A DNA stretch of 64,000 nt from Archilochus colubris (lineage: Eukaryota; Chordata; Aves; Apodiformes; Trochilidae), in NCBI GenBank assembly GCA_023079485.1, contig CM041083.1:155886552-155950551 (forward strand). Direction: 5' to 3'. The stretch's first letter is position 1. Each line of letters starts with the position of its first letter. Positions 11,901-22,620 of this stretch are shown here, piece after piece. The position numbers were made by a program, and so were the translations under genes. Below the pieces are notes generated by a model. The model had not been told where the DNA came from and did not search any database. It worked only from the letters and a program-made list of their open reading frames with translations.

Positions 11901-14900
11901 CTGCTAAAGGGAAAAGATATGTATAAATGTCAAAAGTTTTGTCAATATTTAATCAGAAAACTTAATTAAACATGATTTTCTCAACAGAATTTCATCTCCA
12001 GAAGTAACAGTTAATACAGATAGCCTATTCTTTGTAAATGCTTCCCTGAAACTATTTGCTGTCAAACTAGGAACTTGAGAGACTCAAGCCAAAAGTTTCT
12101 GAGCTAATGAGTTCTTTTTCCTTTTAATTAAAATGAGACTCCAATAAAATAATAATTGTATAAGACACAGAAACAGAGTTTAAACCTATTTCAGAAAAGC
12201 AGCACTAGCTCTTACAGGAGTTCAAGCAACACTGAAATCTTTGATCGATGCAAAATTAGAGTACATGCCAATCATAAACCAAGAATCAGGAACACTCAAT
12301 TAGGCTCTCAGGATTTCAGAACTAACAGGGCTCCCATGCTGCTTAACGAGACTGAAGAAGTTATCTTAAAAGGATTTATGATCTTCTTTTGGACAACAAG
12401 AGCAACAACAAATTGTTACTACCCTTGGTAATGACAACCAAATATATAAGGCATTATTACAATAATATAACAGGGAAATTCTCCATACCTCACTGGATTT
12501 ATGAGGAACTTAGGTCTAGATACTTACTCTTCCTAGGTTTCTGTGGGGGGAGGTATGTTCCCCTAAAGCATGTAAAAATTATTGTCAGACATTATCTATT
12601 TTCACTTCAGATTTTTTAGAAAATTGTTTTCTGTCCCTTGTAAAATGAGATAATGGATCTCATCTGTAAAGAAAAGGGGAGGAAAAAAAAGCTTAATAAA
12701 GGCTGCAATGCCAGGAACATAGTCAGCAAAGTCACTTACCACATAGATATGATGAAAGTGCATTATAGCTTTCACTATGAGCAATTCTATGAATCTTTAA
12801 TTTCCTGTGCTATCTCATGGCCAGTTCTGCAAATGTTTTACCATAAAAAAAGTCCTGGGCTTCGGTGAGATTACTCACAAGGGTAAGGCAAAAGACAAGT
12901 TAGTCACAGCTTAGAAGATCAAACTACAAATAGTGAAAAGATTCACTTTTCAAGTTCTTTTGATCATGTACATCCATTTTTTCCTCTTTATTAAAAAAAA
13001 AAATAAAAAAAATTACAACTACCTCTTAAAAAGGAACCATGACAAAGTGTTTCCATTAATTCAAATATTTCCCTGGATAAAAATAAAAAAAAGGAAAAAA
13101 AAATCAACAGGGAACATTATAAATAAACAGTGAGTTGTATATGAGTTGCAGTGCCAATAAATAAACTCATAACATTCAAATAAGAAATGTTAAGAAAGAA
13201 ATTAAGCAGGTTGCTCTGGTTTTAGATATTTAAAGAGGTCATTGTGGAAAGCTATCTAATTTTTTTAATTAATTACCTAAAAAAGTAGCTCTCCAATGGA
13301 AAATTCTAAATATGAAATCATCTATCTAATCATCTTTAAAACAGAATGTTTATACTAATAAATTTATTCTGATTTTTCAATAATTGATTATCTTAATTCA
13401 TATTCCTGCATTTTGTGGTGTCTCAGACATGAAAACATAAAATGTCTGAAAGCTGCATTATGTCTTAAAAAATTAATTTTTGAAATAATTTAAATTGTTA
13501 TTTTTATTTTTGGTTGGTTTTGTTTTTGGGTTTTTTTTTTGCATTTAGTTCTAAAATAATTAGCAATTTTCATATTGTGTTTTCTGAAAGCTTTAAAGTT
13601 AATAAAACAAATCTATTCATAGTAAGAAGCAGTATTCAAATAACAAGAAGCAGTACATATGCATTGTTTTTTTAAATATAGCTGCATATTTAAAACTCCT
13701 TAACTCAGAGTTGACAGTACAGGACATAGTTTTTTGTAATGTAATAAATGCAAACTCATTACTTTAATGTCTATCTAAGTCATTATACTGCTATATAATA
13801 TAAATTTTGTTTGTTTCTGTTAGGAGCTGGATTTATTAGCCTGGTACAAAACCAGACTCATCACTTGCATTTTCAGTCCCAGAGAGCAAAGCATATTATT
13901 ATTCTCCCAACAATTATTTTTTATCTCATACACACTCTTATTTATTTCAGTTTATAACAAATTATATTTTTGAGTAGGGAGAAGAGGGATTGGTTCACCC
14001 TACAGTGAAGCTGGGAAAAAATCCAGTGCTTCAGAATTGAGTGAGGAAACTTACATGAACTGCAAATGAAGCAGGATTTAATTTTGTTTGAGCTTTTCTG
14101 AGCATGTAAGACAAATAAATTGGAAACATATGAAACTGAGTAGTACCACTTTTTTTCTCCTGCTACAGATTTTCATTTGTTGTTTTGAACCAAGTCAGTT
14201 TCATATTTCACTCTATCTCCAAATGATATATTAGGAGTAGAGATTGATTGACTCTTTCCTGAAAAAGATGCCATTATCCACAATATACTCTGCCCTACTC
14301 CTTCATGACAAGTAATGTTTAATACACTGTAACTATTCATTATATTCTGTAGCTAAGCCATTTATCTGAGAATAAAGCCTTATGTTTGGGAGACAATGCA
14401 GGATACACAGTTAATAGATCTGAGTAAATGCTGTTCATATTCAATATCAGCTGCTTATGCAAAATTAGCCATCCAGTGTGGAAAACTCTCTTCACATCAA
14501 AGTAATTTCAAATGAATTAGTATTATATTAAAGACAATAATATGCTCTTTTCTTCTGCTCTGGAGATTTGCAACAGTCTATCAACTATTTCTGTTTAATG
14601 CAATTGGAGAGTTGACTGCTGACTACAGATTCATGTGCAGAGATTTTTCTCATAAAATATTCAAACTCATCTGCTTCGCCTCTAATGAGTCAAACTCCCT
14701 TCAAAAAAAAGAAAAAAAAAAGAAAAAAGAAAAAAGAAAAAAAATTGAGCAAGCAGAGACTATGGAATCAATTTAGCTAAAGAATGGATTGCCATCCACG
14801 ATCAGGCTATGTCCTTAGTTCACATAATATACTTCAGTAGTCTACTTCACTATTTTGTTAAAGGGTCAGCACTTAAAGAAATCAGCACAATCTTCTCAGA

Positions 14901-15531
14901 GTAAACAGATATTGCCTGTTCCAGAATGTTTTGAGAGCTGAGATGTGGTAATTAAGTATCCCACTAGTGGCAATATAGCATGATAAGAAAATAGCCATCA
15001 TCCCTATTCACAAAGAAAGGAGAAGTGATCTGGGTAATTCCAGGTCAGTATGCAGATTTTTAAAATAACAAAGGCTTGTCAAGCCAACTTGGAAATCTTA
15101 GGGTAGAGAAAAATAGATTTTTAGTAAATGTGTTGCCAAGAGAAGAAGAGGTAATGCTTTAAAGAGAGAAGAGCTATTCTAACTTAAAAGAATATTGCCC
15201 TGGAAGGAAATGAACATGACAACACCATAAATGAAATTTAGTCTAGAAACCAGAACTGATTTTTTTGAACAGCCTTGGAAAATTAATGAAGGCAAAAATA
15301 TACATTTTAAAAGTACAACAGAACTGTAATCATGTAACATCATCACGACAGAAACAGTCCGGGCATCATCCCAGATCTTCCTTCAACTCTTGTATCCTAT
15401 TTTCCTCTAGAAGATGTGGACAAAAGCTCAGGGATACAGATTGAATGGAACTGGTATGTGGCATAGCTGTTACAGGGTATGTGGTATGCTGTTTGACAGA
15501 GGAAGTACTCTTACATGGAGCAGATCACCCT
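8931..15531. other. Long AT-rich stretch, no gene or large repeat recognised
   Basis: About 6.6 kb with no CR1 signature on either strand. It contains a poly-C run near 11445-11454, A-rich runs near 12990-13012 and 13081-13101, a T/G-rich run at 13499-13540 and an A/G tract at 14703-14744. Open frames up to 91 codons (12156-12431) show no family motif. The blocks at 11060-11280 and 14540-14660 have balanced composition and could be old repeats or conserved non-coding DNA, which cannot be decided here. Confidence 0.45.
14703..14744 (+). repeat. (A)nG microsatellite
   Basis: Runs of six to ten A separated by single G over 42 bp. Confidence 0.9.
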
Positions 15532-16166
15532 GAAAAACATCGTAAAGGAAATGGAAAATAAGGAGGTGATTGGTGACAGCCAGCCTGATTTCACTAAGAG
15601 GTAGATACCCGTGTGACAAATTCAGTGGCATTCTATGAAGGGGTTACAGCACTGGTGGATAAGGGAAGAGCAACTGATGTCATTTACCTGGACTTGTGCA
15701 AAGCATTTGACACTGTCCTGCATGGCATCCTTGTCTCCAAACTAGAGAACCATGGAGTTGACAGATGGACCACTTGATGTAAAAGAAATCAGTTGGATGG
15801 TCACACTTGAAGAGTTGTGGTCAACAGCTCAATGTCCTTGTGGACATCAGTGACCAGTGGTCTTCCTCAGGAGTCAGTATTGAGGCTGATGATTGACATC
15901 TTTGTTGGCTACATTGATGGTGGTATCAAGTGCACCATCATCAAGTTTGCCAATAAAACCAATCTGTGTGGTGTTGTTAACATGCTGGAGGGGAGGAAAG
16001 CCATCTAGAGGGAACTTGACAGACTTGAGAGGTAGGAACATGAAGTTCAACAAGGTCATGTGGAAAGATCTGTACATGGGTTGGGATAATCCCAAATACA
16101 ATTACAAGTTGTGCAGAGAACTGATGGAAAGCAGCCCAGAGGAGAAGGACTTTGGTGTGATAAGCT
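15532..16166 (+). mobile_element. CR1 LINE, internal RT fragment
   Basis: A plus-oriented ORF2 segment without the 3' end. Translating it in pieces gives CR1 palm-domain text: [20 protein letters not shown] followed later by GIKCTIIKFANKTNLCGVVN and the KFNKVMWKDLYMG-like block. Frames are broken by stops and indels. The 3' boundary, near 16166, is followed by a separate CR1 tail in the opposite orientation. Confidence 0.9.
15817..16008 (+). pseudogene. CR1 ORF2 palm-domain remnant with mutated catalytic box
   Basis: The open stretch aligns with the CR1 region that normally reads [10 protein letters not shown]. Here the box reads KFANKTNLCG, so both catalytic aspartates of the F/YxDD motif are gone. 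Upstream in another frame, [14 protein letters not shown] keeps the first catalytic aspartate. Reverse-transcriptase activity is impossible. It is an old, neutrally decaying copy. Confidence 0.85.
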
Positions 16167-16190
16167 CAGCATGATATGGCAACCACCTAA

Positions 16191-16239
16191 TAACAGAATT
16201 GTCATGGTTGTAAAAGATGTCTAAATCACCAAGTCCAAC
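16191..16239 (-). mobile_element. CR1 3' tail interrupted by the foldback element
   Basis: TAACAGAATTGTCATGGTTG followed by a 'CACCAAGTCCAAC' block matches the first ~50 bp of a minus-oriented CR1 3' end. It stops exactly at the TGTAGTGG start of the next element, so it was probably the target of that insertion. Confidence 0.6.
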
Positions 16240-16454
16240 TGTAGTGGAACAAAACAATCAGACGCCTCTGATTACCGAGAAGTGGGTGTGAGCCAGTATC
16301 AAATCCACCTGTGCCCAATTAGGGCAGGCCCCCTATTGAGCATGTGCAAGACCAGGGGGCCAATAAAAGGTGAAACTCACAGCCACAGACTAGCTCACTC
16401 CCGAGCACTGTATTACCTTTATTGCGCCACTAGCGCTCATTGCCTCCAAGGTGA

Positions 16455-16530
16455 GGCTCTCGTGGCGCAGCTGGTTAAGACCCAGTACTGCAATGCCAAA
16501 AGCCCCAGGTTCGAGACTCCACAGAGAGCC
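16455..16530 (+). other. tRNA-like sequence in foldback element (copy 1)
   Basis: A 76-nt unit with a 7-bp acceptor-like stem (GGCTCTC with GAGAGCC), an A-box-like TGGCGCAGCTGG, a B-box-like GGTTCGAGACT, and TCCA right after the acceptor. The last is the order discriminator base plus CCA of a mature tRNA. The D, anticodon and T stems do not pair well, and the GTGG/CCAC pairing next to the acceptor extends the hairpin instead. I therefore call it tRNA-derived or tRNA-like, not a functional tRNA gene, and assign no anticodon. Confidence 0.55.
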
Positions 16531-16580
16531 TCCACAGTGCTCGGGAGTGTCACAGAGCTCATAGAGGTCAATGTTTCAAC

Positions 16581-16608
16581 TTTATTGCATACAAGCTCAG
16601 TTTATATA
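16581..16608 (-). promoter_or_regulatory. Putative LTR TATA box and poly(A) signal (minus strand)
   Basis: Reading the minus strand, TATATAAA (16608-16601) is followed about 15 bp later by AATAAA (16586-16581). The AATAAAGTTGAAAC context aligns with AATAAAAGGTGAAAC of the left arm. This suggests the right arm is an inverted LTR with homologous R region but a different U3. Confidence 0.45.
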
Positions 16609-16929
16609 CTGTTTCAGCTGTCCATGCCCCCTCCACCACACTCCAAAACAACCTTCCATTGATCACCCAATTCTGTTCACGTGCAGCAAAAGCGAATCCT
16701 ATTGGTGTAGGGGTGGGAACCACGAGCTTAGCACCGGCCCGCACCTCCCACCTTGTGGTTAACGATGTCCTGCATAGCATCCACTTTTGCTTGTTTTTCA
16801 CTTCGTGCCTCCTCTTAATCTGATGTCAAGGACAGGGTGTCCTTGTCACTCTGAGCAGCCTCAAACATAGGGTTGTGCATACAAGCATGCTGGAACACAG
16901 CATGCCCCTGCCTTTCAAGCCATTCCTCT

Positions 16930-17174
16930 ACAGGTAGATTTAGATTAGATATTAGAAATAAATTCTTTACTATAAGGGCTATGGGACTCTGGAAGTGGTT
17001 GCCTAGAAAAGCTATGGATACTCCCTCCCTAGAAGTGTTCAAGACCATTTTGGCTGGGTCTTGGAGCAACCTGATCTAGTGGAAGTTGTCCCTGCCTGTG
17101 GCAGGAAGGCTGAAACTACATAATCTTTGAAGTCCCTTCTAACTCATTCTATAATTTTATAATTCTATGATTTT
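16930..17174 (+). mobile_element. CR1 LINE 3' end
   Basis: A plus-oriented CR1 3' portion: 'AGATTTAGATTAGATATTAG', 'AGCAACCTGATCTAGTGGAA', and an end in ATTCTATAATTTTATAATTC/TATGA. It covers the last codons of ORF2 and the 3' UTR. Confidence 0.92.
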
Positions 17175-17875
17175 CAACTCAGAAAACAAGTTCAGAAGCT
17201 TTAATTGGCTTTCAAATTTTACTCATTTCAAAAATTGGTTTTGTGTTTCTCCAGACATAGGAAGCTTGCTGAGCTTTTCTGGTTATTTAGTTTATTTTTT
17301 CTCCTGTAACAGCTGAAAAATAAAACAAAAAAAGGTCAAGAAGTTCCCATGCTACCTCCTGTTTTTTTCCTTTTCAATATACACCGGAGTATCTCACAGC
17401 CAACACTTACTTAATTTGCAAATCAGTCTTTTGAAGTGTTCATAAATGTACTAAGATGACCCTAAATTGCTGGAAGCAGTTTTCTTCTTGCTTGTAGCAG
17501 CCTCTCCAGGAGTATTCCCCAATAAGCTTATTATGCTGAAAGGCTTCAAGAAAGGCATTTTCATGTCAACTTTTTAATGTTTGGTGGCAAATCGCTTTTG
17601 TAGTGATTTATTTAATTCATTGGTATCATCAATTCTAAAAGACCGCACTGTTGCTCATTGTTTTTCAGATTCCTTAAAAATCTGCTGATAGCTAAAGAAA
17701 GAATTTTTATTATGTTGCTTTCATTTATTTAAAAGAAGGTGGGTTTTTCAGTTCTATTTATCTTCTGATCAATTTTCAAATATGTTGGTATCTATTCCTC
17801 CTAGATGAGTAACAACAGATAAACAGTACATTCTCTGCTTTGAATATTGAAGACAAAAGATCCTTCTCTAGAGTA
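17175..17875. other. AT-rich unannotated sequence
   Basis: Nothing assignable is seen between the CR1 3' end at 17174 and the next CR1. There is no coding-like frame. Confidence 0.4.
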
Positions 17876-18271
17876 TAGAATGATTTGGATTGAAAAAGCC
17901 CTTTAAAGATCACTTAGTTCAGCCCTGCTGCAGTGAGCATGGATATGTTCAAGTAGATCAGGCTGCTCAGAGAGCCTTCCAGACTGACTTCGGTTTCCAG
18001 GTATGGGGCTTCTGCCACCTCTCTGGACCAGTTGTTAAAGTGTCTAATCATCATAATCATAAAAAATTCTCCCTAACATCTGGTCCAAATCTACCTTCTT
18101 TTAGTTTTAAACCATTACTCCTTTTTCTGCCACTGCATGCCCTGATAAAAGGTTTGTGCCCATCTTTCTTATATGCCTCCTTTAGGTATTGAAATGCCAC
18201 AATGAGGTCTCCCCAGAACATTCTCTTCTCCAGGCTAAACAAGCCCAACTCTCAAACTGTCTTAGTATGAG
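17876..18271 (-). mobile_element. CR1 LINE 3' part (3' half of an internally deleted copy?)
   Basis: Minus-oriented 3' UTR and ORF2 end: TTTGGATTGAAAAAGCCCTT, the 'AACCATTACTCCTTTTTCTG' block, and GGTCTCCCCAGAACATTCTC through TTCTCCAGGCTAAACAAGCC. It passes with only a few bases' gap into 18279-19130, which is the RT segment of CR1 in the same orientation. The ~700 bp of ORF2 expected between them are missing. Confidence 0.9.
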
Positions 18272-18278
18272 ATATGCT

Positions 18279-19130
18279 CGGGTCTGAGTACTGACCCTCG
18301 AGGAAAAACACTCATCACACATCTCCCTTTGGACACTGAGACACTGATCACAACTCCTTGGTTGCAACCATCCAGCCAGATCCTTATCCAATGAGTGGTC
18401 CATCCATCAAATCTGTATCATTCCAGTTTAGGAATCAGAATGTTGTGTGGGACAGTGGTGAATGCTTTGTACAAATCCAGGTAGATGACCTCTGCTGCTC
18501 TGCCTTTGTCCATCAAGACTGTGATGCCATAATAAAAGACCAAAAAATTATTCTGGCAGGACATGTCCTTAAGTGAAGCTGTGCTGGCTGTCACCAATAA
18601 TCCCTGTGTTATCTGCTTGCCTTAGCAGAGCCTTCAGGAGGTTCTGCTCCAAGATGTTGCCAGACACAGAGGTGGGACTGACTGGCCTGTAGTTCCCTTG
18701 TTCCTCTTATCTTCCATTTGTAAAAATGGGGGTTTTCCAGTCAGTGGGAACTTCACCAGACTGCCATGACTTTTCAAATATGATGGACAGAGGCTTTGCA
18801 ACTTCATCCACCAGTTCTTTCAGGAGCTGTGGGTGAATCTCACCAGGTCCCATGTACTTGTTTACCTTTAGGATCTTTAGGTGGTCTTGAACTTGTTCTT
18901 CATTTACAGTGGGAGAATCTCCTTTTTCTGGCCCCTGCTTTTGGCTTCTCCAACTTGGAGGGTGACCAGAGACATTGATGGTGAAGACAGAGGCAAAGTA
19001 GTCATTAAATACCTCAGCCTTCTCTATGTCTTGGGTGACCAGATCCAATTTGTGGACTACCAGATCCAATTTCCTCTGTACTTTTTCTTTCCTAACCTGA
19101 TTTCTTGCTTCTCTGAAGCAAGTTGTCATG
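18279..19130 (-). mobile_element. CR1 LINE, internal ORF2 fragment
   Basis: A minus-oriented RT segment starting at the GGTCTGAGTACTGACCCTCG block and running to the block upstream of the RT domain. It includes a small local duplication (CCAGATCCAATTT twice at about 19040-19075). Closely similar to 3311-4052, but it extends ~250 bp further toward the 5' end of the element. Confidence 0.92.
18707..19129 (-). pseudogene. CR1 ORF2 remnant, N-terminal side of the RT domain (140 codons)
   Basis: An open frame with CR1 landmarks in order: KAEVFNDYFASVFT (pre-RT linker), VNEEQVQDHLKILKVNKYMG, GEIHPQLLKELVDEVAKPLS, and IIFEKSWQSGEVPTDWK, ending before the expected NYRPVSLTS block. The N-terminal residues up to LVTQDIEK contain the LDLV repeat produced by the local duplication. 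The catalytic FADD region lies beyond this frame. It was retained by chance and is not a domesticated gene as far as can be seen: no promoter, no splice sites, both edges inside the repeat. Confidence 0.88.
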
Positions 19131-20233
19131 TATGTATAATGTATTTAATGCTTACTGACCATCTTGTCAAAGATCAGATGTCCATATAAAAATGATCTGA
19201 CTGAATAAAACTACTTCAGTTCAGTCCTATTGTCTGTTTTACCACCTAAATAGGTATACGAGAAAACAAATTTTGAGATGAGATAAACACTTTCTTTTCT
19301 ATATCAGATGTAAAAGACCGTTGAGAATTATTTAGATCTTAAATTTCTGGAGGGCAGAAAGTTTTTTAAGACCTCTGAGACATGAGGGCAATGTAATTCC
19401 ATAACCCACTGAAAAACTAAGCATTTAGAAGCATAAGTTACAAACAATTTGAAAATATATTTGCCTGTAATCAGTACAAGAATTTTTCAGACAAACAGTG
19501 CTCTAGCTTATTACTTCATACACTTCTCTTGCTTCTAAGCAAACGTAGCTCCTGTAGCTTCACTAATTAAAATCTATGTGGCACAGAGAAGCTAATTATG
19601 ACATGTCTGTACAGTAACCTGAATATGCTATCCAAATATTTATTATCAGATTTCTCATCACATCTGGGAGCAGCATATTCACTTCCTTTTTGTTTGTTTG
19701 TTTCAGATGTTTCATTTAATGACATTAAAGTTTCAGTGGCTTCCAGTGTACTGTTTCCCTTCATTAAATTTCACTTTGAGTTTTACTTTTCTTTTTAAAG
19801 TATACCACTTCAGTAAAGTGCACTAACTGCTTTATTTACAAGAAAAAATTGACCTGATTCACACAGTGAAATCTAAAAGAGTCTGAATGGAAATTCCAAA
19901 TAAAGAATAGCATGCAGCTCCACACAGCAATAAACTAATTCCCATTGTTCTCCTTGGTAAGATCTCTTCTGTGGTTGCCATTCAGAGGAACCAGACACTG
20001 TCTGCACACTTAGCAGGGTGCCTGAACACCTGAGGCACGATTTCTGTAGGCAGGAAAATTTTAACTTAACAGCTGCAAAGCTCAAGCCAGGATCTAAATT
20101 TTATTCTTTGTTTGGGCTATTTAGTCTCTTTGAGTATAAAGGAATCTGACAGTGATATCTGTCATTATAGATGTTCTTTCTCTGATTGTTGTTAAAAATT
20201 AAAGGTCAGCAGGTGCCAATCTCTATTTCACTA
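19131..20233. other. AT-rich unannotated sequence
   Basis: No recognisable feature and no coding-like frame. It separates two CR1 copies of the same orientation. Confidence 0.4.
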
Positions 20234-22620
20234 AATCACACAAAATCACAGAAGGGTCCTCTAAAGATCAGCTAGTCCAACCCTCCTGCTAAACCAGTAT
20301 TGCCTGGAGTACATTACACGTAATTGCATTCAGGTGGGTTTTGAATGTCTTCAGAGAAGCAGACTCCACAGCCTCCCCAGGCATTCTGTTCCAGTGCTTT
20401 ATTAACTTCACAACAAAGAAACTTTTTCTCATGTTTAAATTGAACTACTTTTGTTCCATTTTGTGCCCGTTGTCCTTTGTCCTGTTGCTGGGCACTACTG
20501 AAGAGTCTGGCTCCATCCTCCTTTCACTCACCCATTAGATATTTATTATTAATAAGGTTATTATTAATAAGTTTTTCCCTCAGCCTGAGCTCTATCAAAC
20601 CTTCCCTGTAAGACTGATGCTCCAGTCACCCAATCATCTTTGTTGCTTTCCACTGAGCTCTCCAGAAGTCCTCTTTCTTGAACTGGGGAGCCCAGAACTG
20701 AACACGTTATTCCAGATGTGACTTTACAAGGTCATAAGAGACAGGGAAGATAACCTCCCTCAACCTACTGTTCCTAATGCATCCCAGGGTACCATTGGCT
20801 TTCTTGGCCACCAGGGCACAATGCTGGCTCATTTCTAACTTATTGTCCACCAACATCCTTCTTCTCAGCACTGCTTTCCATCATGTCAATCCCCAACTTA
20901 TACTTATGTATAGTATTGTTCCACCCCAGGTGCAGGACCTTGCATTTACCCTTGTTAAGCCTCATTCCTATGCCTAACTCTCCAACTTGTCGAGGATGTG
21001 CTGGATGGCAGTGCAACCCTCTGGTGCATCATCCTCTCAGTTTTTTTGGAACACTGAACTTGCTGAGAATATATTCTGTCCCCTCATCTAGGTCAATGAT
21101 AAGTTTGTTAAACAAGACTGGACCCAGTACTGACACTTGGGAGACACTACTGGCCACAGGCCAACAACTTGACCCTGCATCATTGATCACAACCCTCTGA
21201 GCTCTGTCACTCTACCAGCTCTCAATTCACCTTCCTGTCCACACATCTAAGCCACACTTCCTGAGTTTCTTAATGAGGATGTTATGGGAAACAGTGGCAA
21301 AAGCCTTGCTGAAGTCAAGGTAGATTACACCTGCTGCTCTCCCCTCATCTAACCAGACAGTTATGACACCATAGAAAGCTAAGAGATTGGTCAAGCATGA
21401 TTTACCCTTGGGTTAATCTATGATGACTTCCTCCAATAGCTTTCTTTTCTTCCACATATTTAGAGATGACATCCAGATGACTTTGCTCCATCACCTTTCC
21501 AGGGACAGATGTGAGCCTAACCAAGACTTCTTGCTCTTTTTGAAGACTGAAGTAATTTTGGCCTTCCTCCAGTCCTCAGGTAACTCTTCAGTTCTCCATG
21601 ACCTTTTAAAGATGATGGAGTGGCTCAGCAATAACATCTGCCAGTTCTCTCAGGACTTGTGAGTGTATCCCATCAGGGTATATGGAATTGGGGCCAGTTT
21701 GGCCAAGTGGTCTCAATCCTGGTCTTCCTCTACTAAAGGGAAGTGTTCTTTTCTCTAGAGCTTTTCCTTTACTTGGGATTAACGAGAGCTGGTTTTAGCA
21801 TTGAAGGCCTAAGCAAAGAAGACATTCAATAACTCCAACTTCTCTATGTCTTCTGCCACTGGGGCACCCACCTCATTCATCAGCTGGCCTAGTCGTTTTT
21901 TTGTTTGTTTTTTTTTCCCCTAGTGTTCCTTTTTTCTATTGAAATACTGAAAAAAACTTCTTGTCGTTTTTAACTACAGTGGCCAAGTTGAGTTCTACTT
22001 GAGCTTTAGCTGTTCTGATTTTTCCCATGCATATCTTCAGTACATCTTGGTATTCTTCATAAGTTGTAAGCTCCTTTTTCCAAAGACTATAAACTTTCTT
22101 TTTGTTCCTGAGTTCCAGCCAAAGCTCTCTATTCAGCCAGATTGATCATCCTCCCTGTCGGCTCATCTTTTGGGACATAAGGGATAACCAAGAGTTCCTC
22201 CTAGGAGTATGACAAATCTTCCAGGCTCCTTTGACCTTCAGGATTGTCTCCCAAGAGACATTTTCATCCATGCTCCAAAATATGGGTGAAAACAGGTCAG
22301 AACATGCCCTCTGGCAGTCCAGAGTGGCTGTTCTACTGACTCCCCTCATTGCTTCTCCAGGAATCAAAAACTCCATCATTTCATTATCGCTCTGCCCAAG
22401 ATGGCCTCTAACCTTTACACCCCCAACAAGACCCCCTCTGTCAACAAGGAGCAGGTCCAGAAGGGTGATTTCCCTGGTTGGCTCCTTCACCAGCTGTGTC
22501 AGGAAGTTATTTTCCACACACTCCAAGAACCTCTGGAATTGTTCCCTCTCTGCTGTCTTATATTTACAGCAGACTTCTGGGAAGTTGAAGTCCCCTATGA
22601 GAACAAAGACAAGCTATCAT
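20234..22620 (-). mobile_element. Longest CR1 LINE copy here (~2.4 kb, 5'-truncated)
   Basis: Minus-oriented, from a decayed 3' terminus (AATCACACAAAATCACAGAA) through the 3' UTR, the whole RT region and into the C-terminal part of the endonuclease region. Landmarks on the plus strand: 'GGTGCAGGACCTTGCATTTA' about 20930, 'GTCAAGGTAGATTACACCTG' about 21315, and the endonuclease-side block 22380-22620. Many indels and stops. A 14-bp tandem duplication (TTATTATTAATAAG) sits at 20544-20572, and a T-rich expansion near 21896-21917. It stops near 22620, so ORF1 and the 5' UTR are absent. Confidence 0.93.
22146..22526 (-). pseudogene. CR1 ORF2 remnant, end of the endonuclease region (126 codons)
   Basis: The translation keeps CR1-type text: VENNFLTQLVKEPTREITLL, DLLLVDRGGLVGGVKVRGHL, GQSDNEMMEFLIP and RGVSRTATLDCQRACSDLF. 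The SDNEMMEF box corresponds to the SDH-type motif of apurinic-like LINE endonucleases, where histidine is expected at the third position; here it is asparagine. That makes the nuclease inactive. The antisense open frame 22231-22662 is a shadow of this one. Confidence 0.85.

Larger units (their letters stand above)
16240..16905. mobile_element. Old foldback LTR-like element with tRNA-like centre (relative of 57077-57646)
   Basis: The left arm (16240-16454) starts TGTAGTGG and follows 57077-57324 in order: CCACCTGTGCC, ATTAGGGC, CCAATAAAAGGT, and the TACCTTTATTG/CCACTAG block. The centre (16455-16530) is 76 nt long, closed by GGCTCTC/GAGAGCC, with an A-box match at 16463-16474 and a B-box match at 16508-16518. 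It is followed by T-CCA. The right arm is inverted: 16534-16549 is the exact reverse complement of 16396-16411. Beyond it the minus strand reads like an LTR, with TATATAAA at 16601-16608 and AATAAA at 16581-16586. About 41 bp present in the left arm are missing from the right. The right end of the element is not clearly defined, and no duplication of the left flank (TCCAAC) was found. Confidence 0.65.

Noticed and set aside
12156..12431. 91-codon open frame in the 8.9-15.5 kb stretch
   Set aside because: No recognisable domain, no splice context and AT-driven composition. Compatible with chance in 64 kb.
16455..16530. A functional tRNA gene
   Set aside because: Boxes A and B and the acceptor are present, but the inner stems do not pair and CCA is encoded, so it is better read as part of a mobile element.
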